From NCBI GenBank assembly GCA_903924205.1, contig CAIYAP010000004.1, positions 164,801 through 228,800 on the forward strand: a stretch of DNA of 64,000 nucleotides, in the 5' to 3' direction. The position numbers and the translations under genes were made by a program. Of the stretch, positions 1 to 8,637 are shown piece after piece. Positions within the stretch are counted from its first letter, which is position 1. Each line of letters starts with the position of its first letter. The stretch is from an uncultured Actinomycetes bacterium (lineage in GTDB: Bacteria > Actinomycetota > Acidimicrobiia > Acidimicrobiales > RAAP-2). The notes beneath the pieces were generated by a model that saw only the letters and a program-made list of their open reading frames with translations, did not search any database and had not been told where the DNA came from.

Positions 1-1333
1 CATGGCGTTCCCCCGTCTAAACGCCCTGTCGTATTGGCTGTACCTCACGGGATCTATCACCATGCTGTCGGGCTTCTTCGTCTCTGGTGGCGCCGCCAAC
101 TTCGGGTGGGTCGGTTACGCCCCGCTGTCGAACGCGGCTAACTCCCCCGGAGCGGGTGCCGACCTCTGGATTGGCGCGCTGCTGCTGACCGGTTTCTCCG
201 CCATCTTCACGGGCGTGAACATCTGCGCCACCGTTTTCTACCTGCGCGCGCCGGGCATGACCTTGTTCCGCATGCCAATCTTCACCTGGAACCTCTTGGT
301 GACGTCCATCTTGATCTTGCTGGCCTTCCCGGTTCTCACCGCGGGCCTCATCATGCTGTACTGCGACCGTCACTTCGGCACCCACATCTTCTCGGTACAA
401 GGAGGTGGCGTTCCCGTTCTCTGGCAACACATCTTCTGGTTCTGGGGACACCCCGAGGTATACATCTTGGCCCTGCCGTTCTTCGGCATGGTGACCGAGA
501 TCATTCCCGTCTTCTCGCGTAAGCCGGTGTTCGGTTACAAGGGCATGGTGTTTGCGACCTTGACCATCGCGGCTCTCAGCCTGGGCGTGTGGGCGCACCA
601 CATGTTCACCACCGGCGTGGTGCTGCTGCCCTTCTTCTCCATCATGTCGCTGCTGATTGCGGTGCCGACCGGTATCAAGCTCTTCAACTGGATTGGCTCG
701 ATGTGGCGAGGGCAGATCTGGTTCTCGGCGGCCATGTTGTACGCCATTGGCTTCGTCGTGACCTTCCTGATTGGTGGCTTGACAGGTATCTACTTGGCCA
801 GTCCGCCGCTGGACTTCTTCACGCACGACACCTACTTCGTAGTGGCCCACTTCCACTCCGTCGTGATGGCCTTGGTCATGGGTGGCATTGCCGGTCTGTA
901 CTACTGGGGTCCGAAGATCACCGGTTACTTACTGAACGAGACCATCGGCAAGATTCAGTTCTGGTTCTTGTTCATTGGATCGCAGGTCTTCACCCTGCCC
1001 CTGTACATCTTGGGTCTTCGCGGTATGCCCCGTCGTATGGCCGTGTACCCGAACAACCCGGGTTGGCAGCACCTGAACGAGATCGCCACCATCGGTGCCG
1101 TGCTCATCGGTATTTCTACAGTGCTGTTGGTGGTCAACATCTTGGTCAGCTGGAAGAAGTACCCCGCGGGTGACAACCCCTGGGACGGCCACACCCTGGA
1201 GTGGTTCACTACCTCGCCCCCGCCGCACCACAACTTCTACCGCCTGCCGCAAATCCGCTCTGAGCGTCCGACGTGGGACTACAACCACCCCGAGGCTCCG
1301 GCCATCGCTCACGGTACTCACGAGGAGAAGTAG
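1..1333 (+). CDS. ctaD: Cytochrome c oxidase subunit I (aa3 type), 3' part only
   Basis: Catalytic subunit of the terminal oxidase that reduces oxygen with electrons from the bcc complex and pumps protons in the cytoplasmic membrane. The gene is cut by the left window edge; about 443 C-terminal residues are visible and the first visible Met is internal. Counting from it, the CuB ligands are His150 in WGHPEVY (with the cross-linking Tyr154) and the pair His199-His200; the heme ligands are His283 and His285 in the VAHFHSV segment. The long series of hydrophobic helices is typical of the family. The next gene starts 2 nt after the stop codon and encodes the actinobacterial subunit IV, so the two are co-transcribed. 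The N-terminal helices and any upstream ctaC lie outside the window. Confidence 0.97.
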   Translation, partial: MAFPRLNALSYWLYLTGSITMLSGFFVSGGAANFGWVGYAPLSNAANSPGAGADLWIGALLLTGFSAIFTGVNICATVFYLRAPGMTLFRMPIFTWNLLVTSILILLAFPVLTAGLIMLYCDRHFGTHIFSVQGGGVPVLWQHIFWFWGHPEVYILALPFFGMVTEIIPVFSRKPVFGYKGMVFATLTIAALSLGVWAHHMFTTGVVLLPFFSIMSLLIAVPTGIKLFNWIGSMWRGQIWFSAAMLYAIGFVVTFLIGGLTGIYLASPPLDFFTHDTYFVVAHFHSVVMALVMGGIAGLYYWGPKITGYLLNETIGKIQFWFLFIGSQVFTLPLYILGLRGMPRRMAVYPNNPGWQHLNEIATIGAVLIGISTVLLVVNILVSWKKYPAGDNPWDGHTLEWFTTSPPPHHNFYRLPQIRSERPTWDYNHPEAPAIAHGTHEEK

Positions 1334-1335
1334 TC

Positions 1336-1725
1336 ATGAAGATCGAAGCTCGCATCCTGCTCGTTCTGGGCCTGTTCTTCGCCCTCATGGGCACCGTGTA
1401 CTGGGTGTGGTCGGGTGAGAATGCTGGTGGCATGATGATCATCGCCGGTGGTCTGCTCGGATTTTTGCCCGGCTCCTACTACTGGTGGTGGTCACGCCGC
1501 ATGCCCGTTCGCCCCGAGGACCGCGACGGTGACGTCACGGAAGGCGCTGGTTTTGTCGGCGCGTTCCCGGGAACCTCAATCTTCCCCTTCACCTTGGGTG
1601 TCGGAGCTTTCTTTGCCGTGCTGTCTCTGGTCTTTGGCTTCTGGCTGATGGTGCCGGGACTGGGGCTTATCGTCTGGGCCGCCATCGGCGGTGTTGCTGA
1701 GAGCCGTCGAGGTGGCACTCAGTAG
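1336..1725 (+). CDS. ctaF: Cytochrome c oxidase subunit IV (actinobacterial type)
   Basis: Small membrane subunit of the actinobacterial aa3 oxidase, 129 aa. The start is the ATG two bases after the ctaD stop; a longer in-frame reading would run back into ctaD. Visible features are an N-terminal pair of hydrophobic helices separated by a glycine-rich turn, a YYWWWSRR segment at the membrane border, a charged loop containing RPEDRDGD, and two further hydrophobic helices. This matches the four-helix family in size and layout. It stabilises the oxidase within the bcc-aa3 supercomplex. A strong terminator follows, marking the end of the ctaD-ctaF transcript. Confidence 0.9.
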   Translation: MKIEARILLVLGLFFALMGTVYWVWSGENAGGMMIIAGGLLGFLPGSYYWWWSRRMPVRPEDRDGDVTEGAGFVGAFPGTSIFPFTLGVGAFFAVLSLVFGFWLMVPGLGLIVWAAIGGVAESRRGGTQ

Positions 1726-1745
1726 TTTTTCCGTGTCACAGTCAA

Positions 1746-1774
1746 CCCCCACACTGTGTCGGTGTGGGGGTTTT
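1746..1774 (+). terminator. Rho-independent terminator after ctaF
   Basis: A perfect 9-bp stem (1746-1754 with 1762-1770, CCCCCACAC/GTGTGGGGG) with a 7-nt loop, followed directly by TTTT and a T-rich stretch. It lies 20 nt after the ctaF stop. Confidence 0.85.
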
Positions 1775-1799
1775 CTGTTTCCCCCACCCGGGAGGACAC

Positions 1800-2252
1800 A
1801 TGAGCACCATCGTCGATCGCTACCGCTGCGAGCGTTGTCAGAGCATCAATTGCACTATCAGCCTGATCGGCTATCCCTCCAGCGATCTCTTCGCCTACGG
1901 GGACCTTCGGGCCCGACTCACGTTCCTGTGTAACGCCGAGGCCTTTGATTCGTCCCGCGGCTTCGCCGACGTGCCAGCTTCTCAGACCTATCGCGATGAC
2001 GGCCATCAGATTCCTGATGAATTTTGGACATGGTTCGACCCCGCTGCCGGTCGTGGGGAGATTCCCGCCGGCAACGACCTTGATCTTCTCGGCTGCGTCA
2101 TCATGGGCCCGATGTATGACGAGAACGGTATCGACATCGCTGGCGAGAGGATCTCGTGTCGTGACTGCGGCCACGTGGTGGCGCTCGTGGAGGATGAAGA
2201 GGATGACGAAGACGAGTTCCGCGACGATGAGGAACTGGACTTAGAGAGCTAA
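1800..2252 (+). CDS. Small zinc-ribbon-like protein with acidic tail, unknown function
   Basis: A 150-aa soluble protein of unknown function. The ATG at 1800 is chosen because GGAGG (1791-1795) sits 4 nt upstream; an in-frame ATG further upstream lies in the terminator region. Two cysteine clusters are visible: CERCQSINC near the N-terminus and CRDCG near residue 125, so it could bind one zinc ion as a split ribbon. The C-terminus is very acidic, a run of Glu and Asp. No enzymatic motif is recognised. The 3' end overlaps the 3' end of the convergent hutI by 12 bp, which argues that both reading frames are under constraint. Confidence 0.7.
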   Translation: MSTIVDRYRCERCQSINCTISLIGYPSSDLFAYGDLRARLTFLCNAEAFDSSRGFADVPASQTYRDDGHQIPDEFWTWFDPAAGRGEIPAGNDLDLLGCVIMGPMYDENGIDIAGERISCRDCGHVVALVEDEEDDEDEFRDDEELDLES

Positions 2253-3416
2253 GAGCGCATTCTCGCGAAGCACTGCTCGCAGTGGTTGACTCGACGCCTT
2301 GTACGCCACATCAACCGAATGGGGGCCCGCCAGGACGACCGCATCGGCGCGCTGACCGATAGCCAGCCCCCCGATGTCGTCGCGGCGCAGAGCACGCGCG
2401 CCGCCGGCGGTGAAGGCCCAGATTGCTTCGTCCACGGTGAAGTTCATCAAAGTGACGGCTAACTGGACAACAAGTGGGGCGTTCGTCACATAACTCGTCC
2501 CGGGGTTGCAATCGGTCGCGAGAGCGAGCGTGACACCCGCATCAAGGAATCGCCGCGCATTCGGAAATGGTGAGCGCGTACACAGTTCGGCAGTGGGCAG
2601 GAGGGTCGCCACGGTATCCGACCCAGCGAGCGCCTCGATGTCGTGGTCACTGACGTAGGTGCAATGGTCCACACTGGCGGCACCCAGTTCCACCGCGAGA
2701 CCCACCCCGCCGCTATCGGCCAATTGATTTCCGTGAAGTCGCAGTCCGAGCTGGAGATCGCGTGAGGCCGTCAGAATGTGGCGAGCTTCCTCGACGCTGA
2801 AAGCCCCTTCGTCGCAAAAGACGTCGGCCCATCGGGCATACGCCGACGCCTCCCTGAGCATCTCACCCGCCACCAACGAGACGTATCCGTCTCGATCGTG
2901 GCGATACTCGGCGGGGACGCTGTGGGCCCCGAGGAAAGTTGTTTCGACGGTCATGTCGCGAGCGAGGCGCAACAGCCGAGCTTCGCCGCTCACGGTCAAG
3001 TCGTAACCCGACTTAATTTCAACAGTGGTCACCCCGCTGCGCTGAAGTTCGGCGAGTCGCGCGAGGCTGGCGCGTCGAAGCTCATCATCGCTCGCCGCTC
3101 TGGTCGCGGCCACGGTGCGAGCAATGCCACCCCCGTCATAGCGTTCGCCCGCCATGCGGGCGGCGAACTCATCACCTCGCGATCCCGCAAAGACGAGGTG
3201 GGTATGTGAGTCGACGAAGCCCGGAACGACGGCGGCTCCCTCGCAGTCAATGACGTCGTCGCAGGCCGGCGCGTCATGTGCGGAACCCACCCATGACACC
3301 ACGCCATCGACACTGACGAGGGCCGCGTCATAAAGTCGACCCATCACGCTCTCGTCACCGAGCTCTGGTGAATTAGTTACTAGTTCACCGATATTCGTGA
3401 CCAGCACACTGCCCAT
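2241..3416 (-). CDS. hutI: Imidazolonepropionase
   Basis: Third enzyme of histidine degradation: hydrolyses 4-imidazolone-5-propionate to N-formimino-L-glutamate in the cytoplasm. The protein is 391 aa, close to the family's usual length of about 400. It shows the amidohydrolase metal site: the DSHTH motif near residue 70, a later His in LHGNQLADSGG, a His in the SVDHCTY segment and the Asp in ATDCNPGTS. It is the last gene of the hut operon; its ATG overlaps the hutU stop by one base (TAATG), so translation is coupled. Confidence 0.96.
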   Translation of the reverse strand: MGSVLVTNIGELVTNSPELGDESVMGRLYDAALVSVDGVVSWVGSAHDAPACDDVIDCEGAAVVPGFVDSHTHLVFAGSRGDEFAARMAGERYDGGGIARTVAATRAASDDELRRASLARLAELQRSGVTTVEIKSGYDLTVSGEARLLRLARDMTVETTFLGAHSVPAEYRHDRDGYVSLVAGEMLREASAYARWADVFCDEGAFSVEEARHILTASRDLQLGLRLHGNQLADSGGVGLAVELGAASVDHCTYVSDHDIEALAGSDTVATLLPTAELCTRSPFPNARRFLDAGVTLALATDCNPGTSYVTNAPLVVQLAVTLMNFTVDEAIWAFTAGGARALRRDDIGGLAIGQRADAVVLAGPHSVDVAYKASSQPLRAVLRENALLAL

Positions 3417-5071
3417 TAGTCCTCGCGCATCGGGATTCGTACGCCACGTTCCGTGGCGATGTCGTCGGCAATGTCGTATCCGGCGTCCACGTGGCGAATG
3501 ACGCCCATTCCGGGATCATTGCGCAGGACGCGGGCGATCTTTTCCCCCGCCAGAGCAGTGCCGTCAGCCACGGTGACCTGGCCCGCGTGAATGGAGCGTC
3601 CGATGCCCACGCCACCACCGTGGTGAATCGAGACCCACGACGCACCCGACGCCGTATTAACGAGGGCATTCAGCAGCGGCCAGTCGGCAATGGCGTCAGA
3701 ACCATCCAACATGGACTCGGTTTCACGATATGGCGACGCCACGGAACCCGCGTCGAGGTGGTCGCGGCCAATCACGATGGGAGCTGACACTTCACCGTTG
3801 GCGACGAGTCGATTGAACACCTCGCCCGCGCGGTCACGTTCGCCGTAACCCAACCAGCAGATGCGGGCGGGCAAACCCTGGAATGCGACCTTGTCCTGCG
3901 CCTTGCGGATCCAGCGCTGCAGGGGGTCGTTATCCGGGAAAAGCTCCATGATGGCCTGGTCGGTGCGGTAGATGTCTTTCGGGTCACCCGACAGAGCCAC
4001 CCAACGGAACGGGCCCTTACCCTCGCAAAACAGAGGTCGAATGTAGGCGGGGACGAATCCGGGGAATTCGAAAGCACGGGTGTACCCACCGAGCTGTGCC
4101 TCGCCACGAATGGAGTTGCCGTAGTCAAACACTTCCGCACCGTTGTCCTGAAAGCCCACCATGGCCTCCACGTGCTTCGCCATCGAGAGGCGAGCACGGT
4201 CAGTGAACTCGTCGGGCTTCTTCTCGCTGTATTCCGCCCACTCGCTGAGCGCAATACCTTCGGGGAGGTAACTCAAAGGGTCGTGCGCACTCGTCTGGTC
4301 CGTCACGATGTCGATCTCGACACCACGGCGCAGTAGTTCGGGAAAGATGGTGGCGGCGTTGCCGAGGAGGCCCACCGACAGGGGCACTCGGTCGCGCTTG
4401 GCCGCCAACACTCGAGAAATGGCGGTGTCAATATCACTGGTCCACTCGTCGAGATAGCGGTGATCCACGCGACGCTGCAGCCGAGAGGGATCGACGTCGA
4501 CGCAGAGGCACGCCCCCTCATTCATGGTGACCGCGAGGGGCTGAGCGCCACCCATGCCACCAACGCCGCCGGTGAGCGTCAAGGTGCCGGCCAGGGTCCC
4601 GCCGAACTTCTTGTTGGCCACGGCGGCAAAGGTCTCGTACGTGCCCTGCAGGATGCCCTGCGTGCCGATGTAGATCCACGACCCCGCCGTCATCTGCCCG
4701 TACATCGTGAGCCCAAGGGACTCTAGGCGGCGAAACTCGGGCCAGGTGGCCCAATCGCCGACGAGATTCGAGTTCGCGATGAGCACGCGGGGCGCCCACT
4801 CGTGCGTCTGAAAGACACCGACGGGGCGTCCTGACTGCACCAGCATGGTCTCGTCGCCCTTGAGGGTGGTGAGGGTGCGAACGAGGGCGTCAAAGCTGCG
4901 CCAGTCGCGCGCCGCGCGACCGGTGCCGCCGTACACGACGAGGTCATCGGGACGCTCGGCGACCTCGGGATCGAGATTGTTCTGCAGCATGCGCAGAGCA
5001 GCCTCTTGGGGCCACCCCTGTGCGGTGAGGTGGGTGCCGCGGGGTGATGAAACGGGACGTGCGCCGTGCAT
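3416..5071 (-). CDS. hutU: Urocanate hydratase
   Basis: Second enzyme of histidine degradation: adds water to urocanate to give imidazolonepropionate, using tightly bound NAD+. The start is the ATG at 5071, preceded by AGGAG with a 4-nt spacer; this gives 551 aa, the usual length, whereas the longer reading would extend into hutH. Recognisable features are the glycine-rich NAD-binding stretch [13 protein letters not shown], the ICWLGYGER segment and the C-terminal [15 protein letters not shown] motif that is diagnostic of urocanase. It lies 8 nt downstream of hutH. Confidence 0.97.
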   Translation of the reverse strand: MHGARPVSSPRGTHLTAQGWPQEAALRMLQNNLDPEVAERPDDLVVYGGTGRAARDWRSFDALVRTLTTLKGDETMLVQSGRPVGVFQTHEWAPRVLIANSNLVGDWATWPEFRRLESLGLTMYGQMTAGSWIYIGTQGILQGTYETFAAVANKKFGGTLAGTLTLTGGVGGMGGAQPLAVTMNEGACLCVDVDPSRLQRRVDHRYLDEWTSDIDTAISRVLAAKRDRVPLSVGLLGNAATIFPELLRRGVEIDIVTDQTSAHDPLSYLPEGIALSEWAEYSEKKPDEFTDRARLSMAKHVEAMVGFQDNGAEVFDYGNSIRGEAQLGGYTRAFEFPGFVPAYIRPLFCEGKGPFRWVALSGDPKDIYRTDQAIMELFPDNDPLQRWIRKAQDKVAFQGLPARICWLGYGERDRAGEVFNRLVANGEVSAPIVIGRDHLDAGSVASPYRETESMLDGSDAIADWPLLNALVNTASGASWVSIHHGGGVGIGRSIHAGQVTVADGTALAGEKIARVLRNDPGMGVIRHVDAGYDIADDIATERGVRIPMRED

Positions 5072-5079
5072 GTTGCTCC

Positions 5080-6603
5080 TTAGTAGGTGAAGATGGACGA
5101 AGTGGGTTCGCGCCACGCCAGCGAGGCGCAGTACGCCTCGGCAGCCATGAGGTCGGGACTGAGATAGCGATCCGGACCGACACCACCCGCTACCGCCAAC
5201 ACGTCCGACGCCACCTGAGCCGTCGCGGCAGAGGCCGCCAGGGGGGCGCGTAAGGCCATCGCGCGTGACGCCGAGAGTAGTTCGATGGCGAGGACCTGCC
5301 GCAAGGCCACGAGCGAGCGACGTAGCTTTCGCGCCGCGTGCCAGCCGAGCGAGACGTGGTCTTCTTGCATGGCCGAGGAAGGAATGGAATCCACGCTCGC
5401 CGGCGTGGCCCAGCGCTTCATTTCAGTGACGAGCGCGGCCTGGGTGTACTGGGCAATCATGAAACCGGAATCAACACCGGGCTGATGCGCCAAAAAGGCG
5501 GGCAAGCCGTAATTGCGAGCGGGATCCATTAAACGGTCCGTCCGACGCTCGGCAATCGAGGCGAGGTCGGCCACGGCGATGGCGAGAAAATCGAGAACGT
5601 AGGCCACGGGGGCACCATGGAAGTTGCCGTTACTGGCGAGCTGGCCATCGGGCAAGATGCTCGGATTGTCGATGGCTGCGGATAATTCCACCTCCGCAAC
5701 GGACTGCGCGTAGGCGAAGGTGTCGCGAGCCGCGCCGTGCACTTGAGGCGCGCAACGCAAGGAATACGCGTCTTGCACCTGAGTCGGATCATCGGTGTGC
5801 GACGACACGATGGGTGAATTCTCGAGCAGTGCGAAGAGGTGAGCTGCGCTGGTCGCTTGCCCGCGGTGCGGACGAAGGTCCTGCAATGCCGCGCGAAAGG
5901 TCTGGTCCGTGCCGCGCAGTGCCTGCACCGAGAGCGCGGCGCTGAGGTCGGCGAGATCGAGCAGGTGCGCCCCGTCGTGCAGCGCGAGCGCCAACATGCC
6001 CAGCATGCCATCTGTTCCGTTAATGAGGGCCAAGCCCTCCTTTTCCGCGAGGATCACTGGTTCCAGATCCACCTCCGCCAGGGCCTGCGCGCCCGGAAGG
6101 ACACGTCCGTCACTGAGCGAAGCCTCACCCTCACCCATGAGAACCAGAGCAACGTGCGCGAGCGGTGCAAGATCACCCGAGCAACCGAGGGAGCCAAATT
6201 CGCGGACCACGGGGGTGACGCCTCGGTTGAGCAGTTCGGTGTAGGTCCAGGCCGTGTGGCGACGAACTCCCGAGACGCCAGAGACCAAGGTGGTGAGGCG
6301 GCTCAGCATCATGGCGCGCACTACTTCACGCTCGACAGGGTCACCCATACCGGCGGCATGTGAGCGAATGAGAGACGTTTGAAGGTCTCGACGTTGCTCC
6401 GGAGAGATAAAGGTGGTCGCCAGGGAGCCGAACCCCGTCGAGACGCCATAGACCGGCGTACCGGCCGACACCGCGGCGTCGATGGAGGCGCGCACCACAT
6501 CGAGTCTCTCGAGCGCCGACGAGCTGATGGTGACGGCCTCATCGTGGCGGGCCACGCGCACCAGCTCGTCAATGCTGAGGGGATGATTACCAACCTCGAT
6601 CAT
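5080..6603 (-). CDS. hutH: Histidine ammonia-lyase with a Cys-Ser-Gly MIO triad
   Basis: First enzyme of histidine degradation: eliminates ammonia from L-histidine to give urocanate. 507 aa, usual length. The catalytic MIO cofactor forms from an internal tripeptide, normally Ala-Ser-Gly; here residues 141-143 are Cys-Ser-Gly in the context [14 protein letters not shown] (TGC codon at 6183-6181). The family signature is known to tolerate Cys at this position, so activity is still expected. The conserved Tyr of YGVSTGFG (residue 52) and the QEDHVSLG segment near the C-terminus are present. The ATG overlaps the upstream gene's stop in an ATGA junction. Confidence 0.96.
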   Translation of the reverse strand: MIEVGNHPLSIDELVRVARHDEAVTISSSALERLDVVRASIDAAVSAGTPVYGVSTGFGSLATTFISPEQRRDLQTSLIRSHAAGMGDPVEREVVRAMMLSRLTTLVSGVSGVRRHTAWTYTELLNRGVTPVVREFGSLGCSGDLAPLAHVALVLMGEGEASLSDGRVLPGAQALAEVDLEPVILAEKEGLALINGTDGMLGMLALALHDGAHLLDLADLSAALSVQALRGTDQTFRAALQDLRPHRGQATSAAHLFALLENSPIVSSHTDDPTQVQDAYSLRCAPQVHGAARDTFAYAQSVAEVELSAAIDNPSILPDGQLASNGNFHGAPVAYVLDFLAIAVADLASIAERRTDRLMDPARNYGLPAFLAHQPGVDSGFMIAQYTQAALVTEMKRWATPASVDSIPSSAMQEDHVSLGWHAARKLRRSLVALRQVLAIELLSASRAMALRAPLAASAATAQVASDVLAVAGGVGPDRYLSPDLMAAEAYCASLAWREPTSSIFTY

Positions 6604-7496
6604 GAATTCGTCCTTTCAGCCACTCCGGCCGCAAATTCGAGAAGGCACAGGGCCGCGAGCCGCACCGTGCGCTCGTCCGCGTCGTCACGCGCGGGATCAA
6701 TTTCGGTGAAGTCAATCGCCGCCACTCGGTGATCGCGACCACAGGCCCGCGAAATCTCCCGAAGGTCGTCGGCCGAGAGGCCACCCGGAGCGGCGGCGGG
6801 GCATCCGGGTACCACCGAGCGATCGGCCACGTCCATGTCGAGATCGACGTAAATGGGTCGGCCATCGGGACTCACCCGGTCGCAGGCCTCCGTGACCACG
6901 GCACTCATCGAGCGGCCACGCAGCGCCGCGCGCGGCACCACGGTGGATCCATAGTTCGCCACGCGAGCGGCGTAGGGACCTGAGTTGGAGAAATCTGCGA
7001 GTCCAATTTGGGTGAGGTTCGCCCCATCCAGTCCTGCGTCAACGAGTTGACGCACTGGGGAACCATTGGACACGCCATCGCGCACGTCAAGGTGCGCGTC
7101 AAAGGTGATGAGCGCCCACTGATCGAGGCGGTCACCGGACACCGCCCGTAGCGCGTGGTGGGTAGCGGCATTGTCGCCCCCGAGAACGATGAGGGGCGTG
7201 GGCGCACCTGCAAGGACGGTACTGAGGCGCCCGATGATGTCAGCGCCGTCAGGATCTTCTAGGTCACCGAGATCGACGAGCTGCACGAGGTCGGCGAGGT
7301 CGGCATCCAGCGAATACATGTACGTGGAGAAACGATCGAGGGCCGCCCGAATCGCCCGTGGCGCCGAACGATCCGATCGAGGGGTGAGAGAGGTGGCAAA
7401 GGTGGGTACACCGACGACGGAGATCGCTCGGCGCTCACCGAGCTCGTGGGAAGTGAAAAGGGATGAGGCAGGTTGCCACTGTGCGTCAAGAGCCAT
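6600..7496 (-). CDS. hutG: Arginase-family ureohydrolase, probable formimidoylglutamase
   Basis: Probably hydrolyses N-formimino-L-glutamate to glutamate and formamide, the last step of the hut pathway; the substrate is inferred from operon position. 298 aa. The dinuclear manganese site motifs of the ureohydrolase fold are visible: GGDNAATH (arginases usually have GGDH), DAHLD, and the late DLDMDVADR segment where other members have a DxDxxDP pattern. The start chosen is the ATG at 7496, 7 nt after a TAGCAT -10 element; an ATG at 7505 is also possible but would overlap that element. First gene of the hutG-H-U-I operon, with an ATGA junction to hutH. Confidence 0.85.
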   Translation of the reverse strand: MALDAQWQPASSLFTSHELGERRAISVVGVPTFATSLTPRSDRSAPRAIRAALDRFSTYMYSLDADLADLVQLVDLGDLEDPDGADIIGRLSTVLAGAPTPLIVLGGDNAATHHALRAVSGDRLDQWALITFDAHLDVRDGVSNGSPVRQLVDAGLDGANLTQIGLADFSNSGPYAARVANYGSTVVPRAALRGRSMSAVVTEACDRVSPDGRPIYVDLDMDVADRSVVPGCPAAAPGGLSADDLREISRACGRDHRVAAIDFTEIDPARDDADERTVRLAALCLLEFAAGVAERTNS

Positions 7497-7503
7497 CACG
7501 ACC

Positions 7504-7509
7504 ATGCTA
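7504..7509 (-). promoter_or_regulatory. Candidate -10 element of the hut operon (leaderless)
   Basis: TAGCAT read on the minus strand, 7 nt before the ATG at 7496. It resembles other TANNNT elements in the window that sit 6 nt before a start codon. No clear -35 box is seen. Only 28 to 37 nt separate the hut operon from the upstream gene, so read-through is also possible. Confidence 0.4.
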
Positions 7510-7533
7510 CGACCCGCCCTCGGGCGCCGTCGG

Positions 7534-8631
7534 CTACTTCACCGTGGTCGTGGACACTGGTGAGGTTGAGGTGGGCACGGGGCAATTGGACCCCGAGAGA
7601 CGGGTGACCTGCGGAACCGCGATGGTGCTGACTGAGGCCCAGCCGGCATACGAAATGTTGCAGGTCCACGCGTTAGGTTCAGCGATGACCGAAAAGAAGT
7701 CTCGCGTCCAGCCGTGGAAATACACCGTCGGCGAGTGTTTCGAACCGGGCAAAGTGAGCGGAAAGCCGCCCGCAGGAGTGAAGACTCGAGGACCCGCCCC
7801 CATGATGGGCCAATACGGGTTCATGTCGAGCTGCATGCCGGTCTGCACACCCGCCGCCACTTCCGCGCGGGCGACGTCCGCGGGCATCACCCCCGCCATC
7901 GTCGCGACGTAGATCGCATTTCCCGCCGCATCAACGCCAATTCCGGTTCGAGCTTGATGTGGCTGCGCGTGCAGGGGCGCGCCCCACACCCCCCACGAGG
8001 GTGACAGAGCGAGCGGCGTTGGTGCGCCATGGAGCACCAACAGGGGGAGATTTTGGCGGTACGCCACCGCATTACCCGGCGCCAAGGGGATGGCCCCGTG
8101 GCCCCACATACCGATGTGCAGTTTGCCCGCCGTATCGATGGCGATAGTCGCGTCATTGGCGGCGAGTCCCTCGAGCTTCAAACCATCGGCCAAGATGCCG
8201 CCCGCGTCGCTGCCGGCTTTAAACCCACCGTTGAAGACGCCGACAATGCCCGTGACGTTCTCGGTACCCCACGCAATGTGGCTTCCCGAGTCCGCCGGCA
8301 GGCCCGTCTGGTGCGGCGGGTCTTCGCTACCAACGTGCCAGTGGAGCGCGGTCGTCCTCTGCCTAAATCGAACGACGGTAAAGACGGCCCCCGACACAGT
8401 CACCTCGCGTCTATCAACCATGACCCCACGAGCGGAGGTGGCTACCACCGTCCAGCCGGTTTCGGCGGCTTCCGCGGGAACCGTGGTGGTGGTGGTCGAG
8501 GTCGTGGTGGTGCCCTGGTCAGCGGCCACCCAGACAGCCGTACCGCCCCCAAGAAAGATCACCGACGCGAGAAACACCGCGACCCCGGTGCGCCGTAGGG
8601 CACGCCGGGGTCGGGAGCGACGAATAGTCAT
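7534..8631 (-). CDS. Membrane-anchored or secreted phosphodiester glycosidase (NAGPA-like) protein
   Basis: 365 aa. The start is the ATG at 8631; a TTG two codons upstream is the alternative. The N-terminus is arginine-rich followed by one hydrophobic segment (about residues 17-38), then a Thr/Ser-rich linker, so the main domain is extracytoplasmic. That domain resembles the NAGPA/phosphodiester glycosidase family: FNGGFK near residue 135, a central VDAAGNAIYV strand, and a LDMNPYWPIM segment that would form the active-site floor. The C-terminus has a second Thr/Ser-rich tail. The true substrate is unknown. It starts 6 nt after qcrB with no separate ribosome site, so it is probably translated with the bcc complex genes. 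Confidence 0.75.
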   Translation of the reverse strand: MTIRRSRPRRALRRTGVAVFLASVIFLGGGTAVWVAADQGTTTTSTTTTTVPAEAAETGWTVVATSARGVMVDRREVTVSGAVFTVVRFRQRTTALHWHVGSEDPPHQTGLPADSGSHIAWGTENVTGIVGVFNGGFKAGSDAGGILADGLKLEGLAANDATIAIDTAGKLHIGMWGHGAIPLAPGNAVAYRQNLPLLVLHGAPTPLALSPSWGVWGAPLHAQPHQARTGIGVDAAGNAIYVATMAGVMPADVARAEVAAGVQTGMQLDMNPYWPIMGAGPRVFTPAGGFPLTLPGSKHSPTVYFHGWTRDFFSVIAEPNAWTCNISYAGWASVSTIAVPQVTRLSGSNCPVPTSTSPVSTTTVK

Positions 8632-8637
8632 AGGCAA

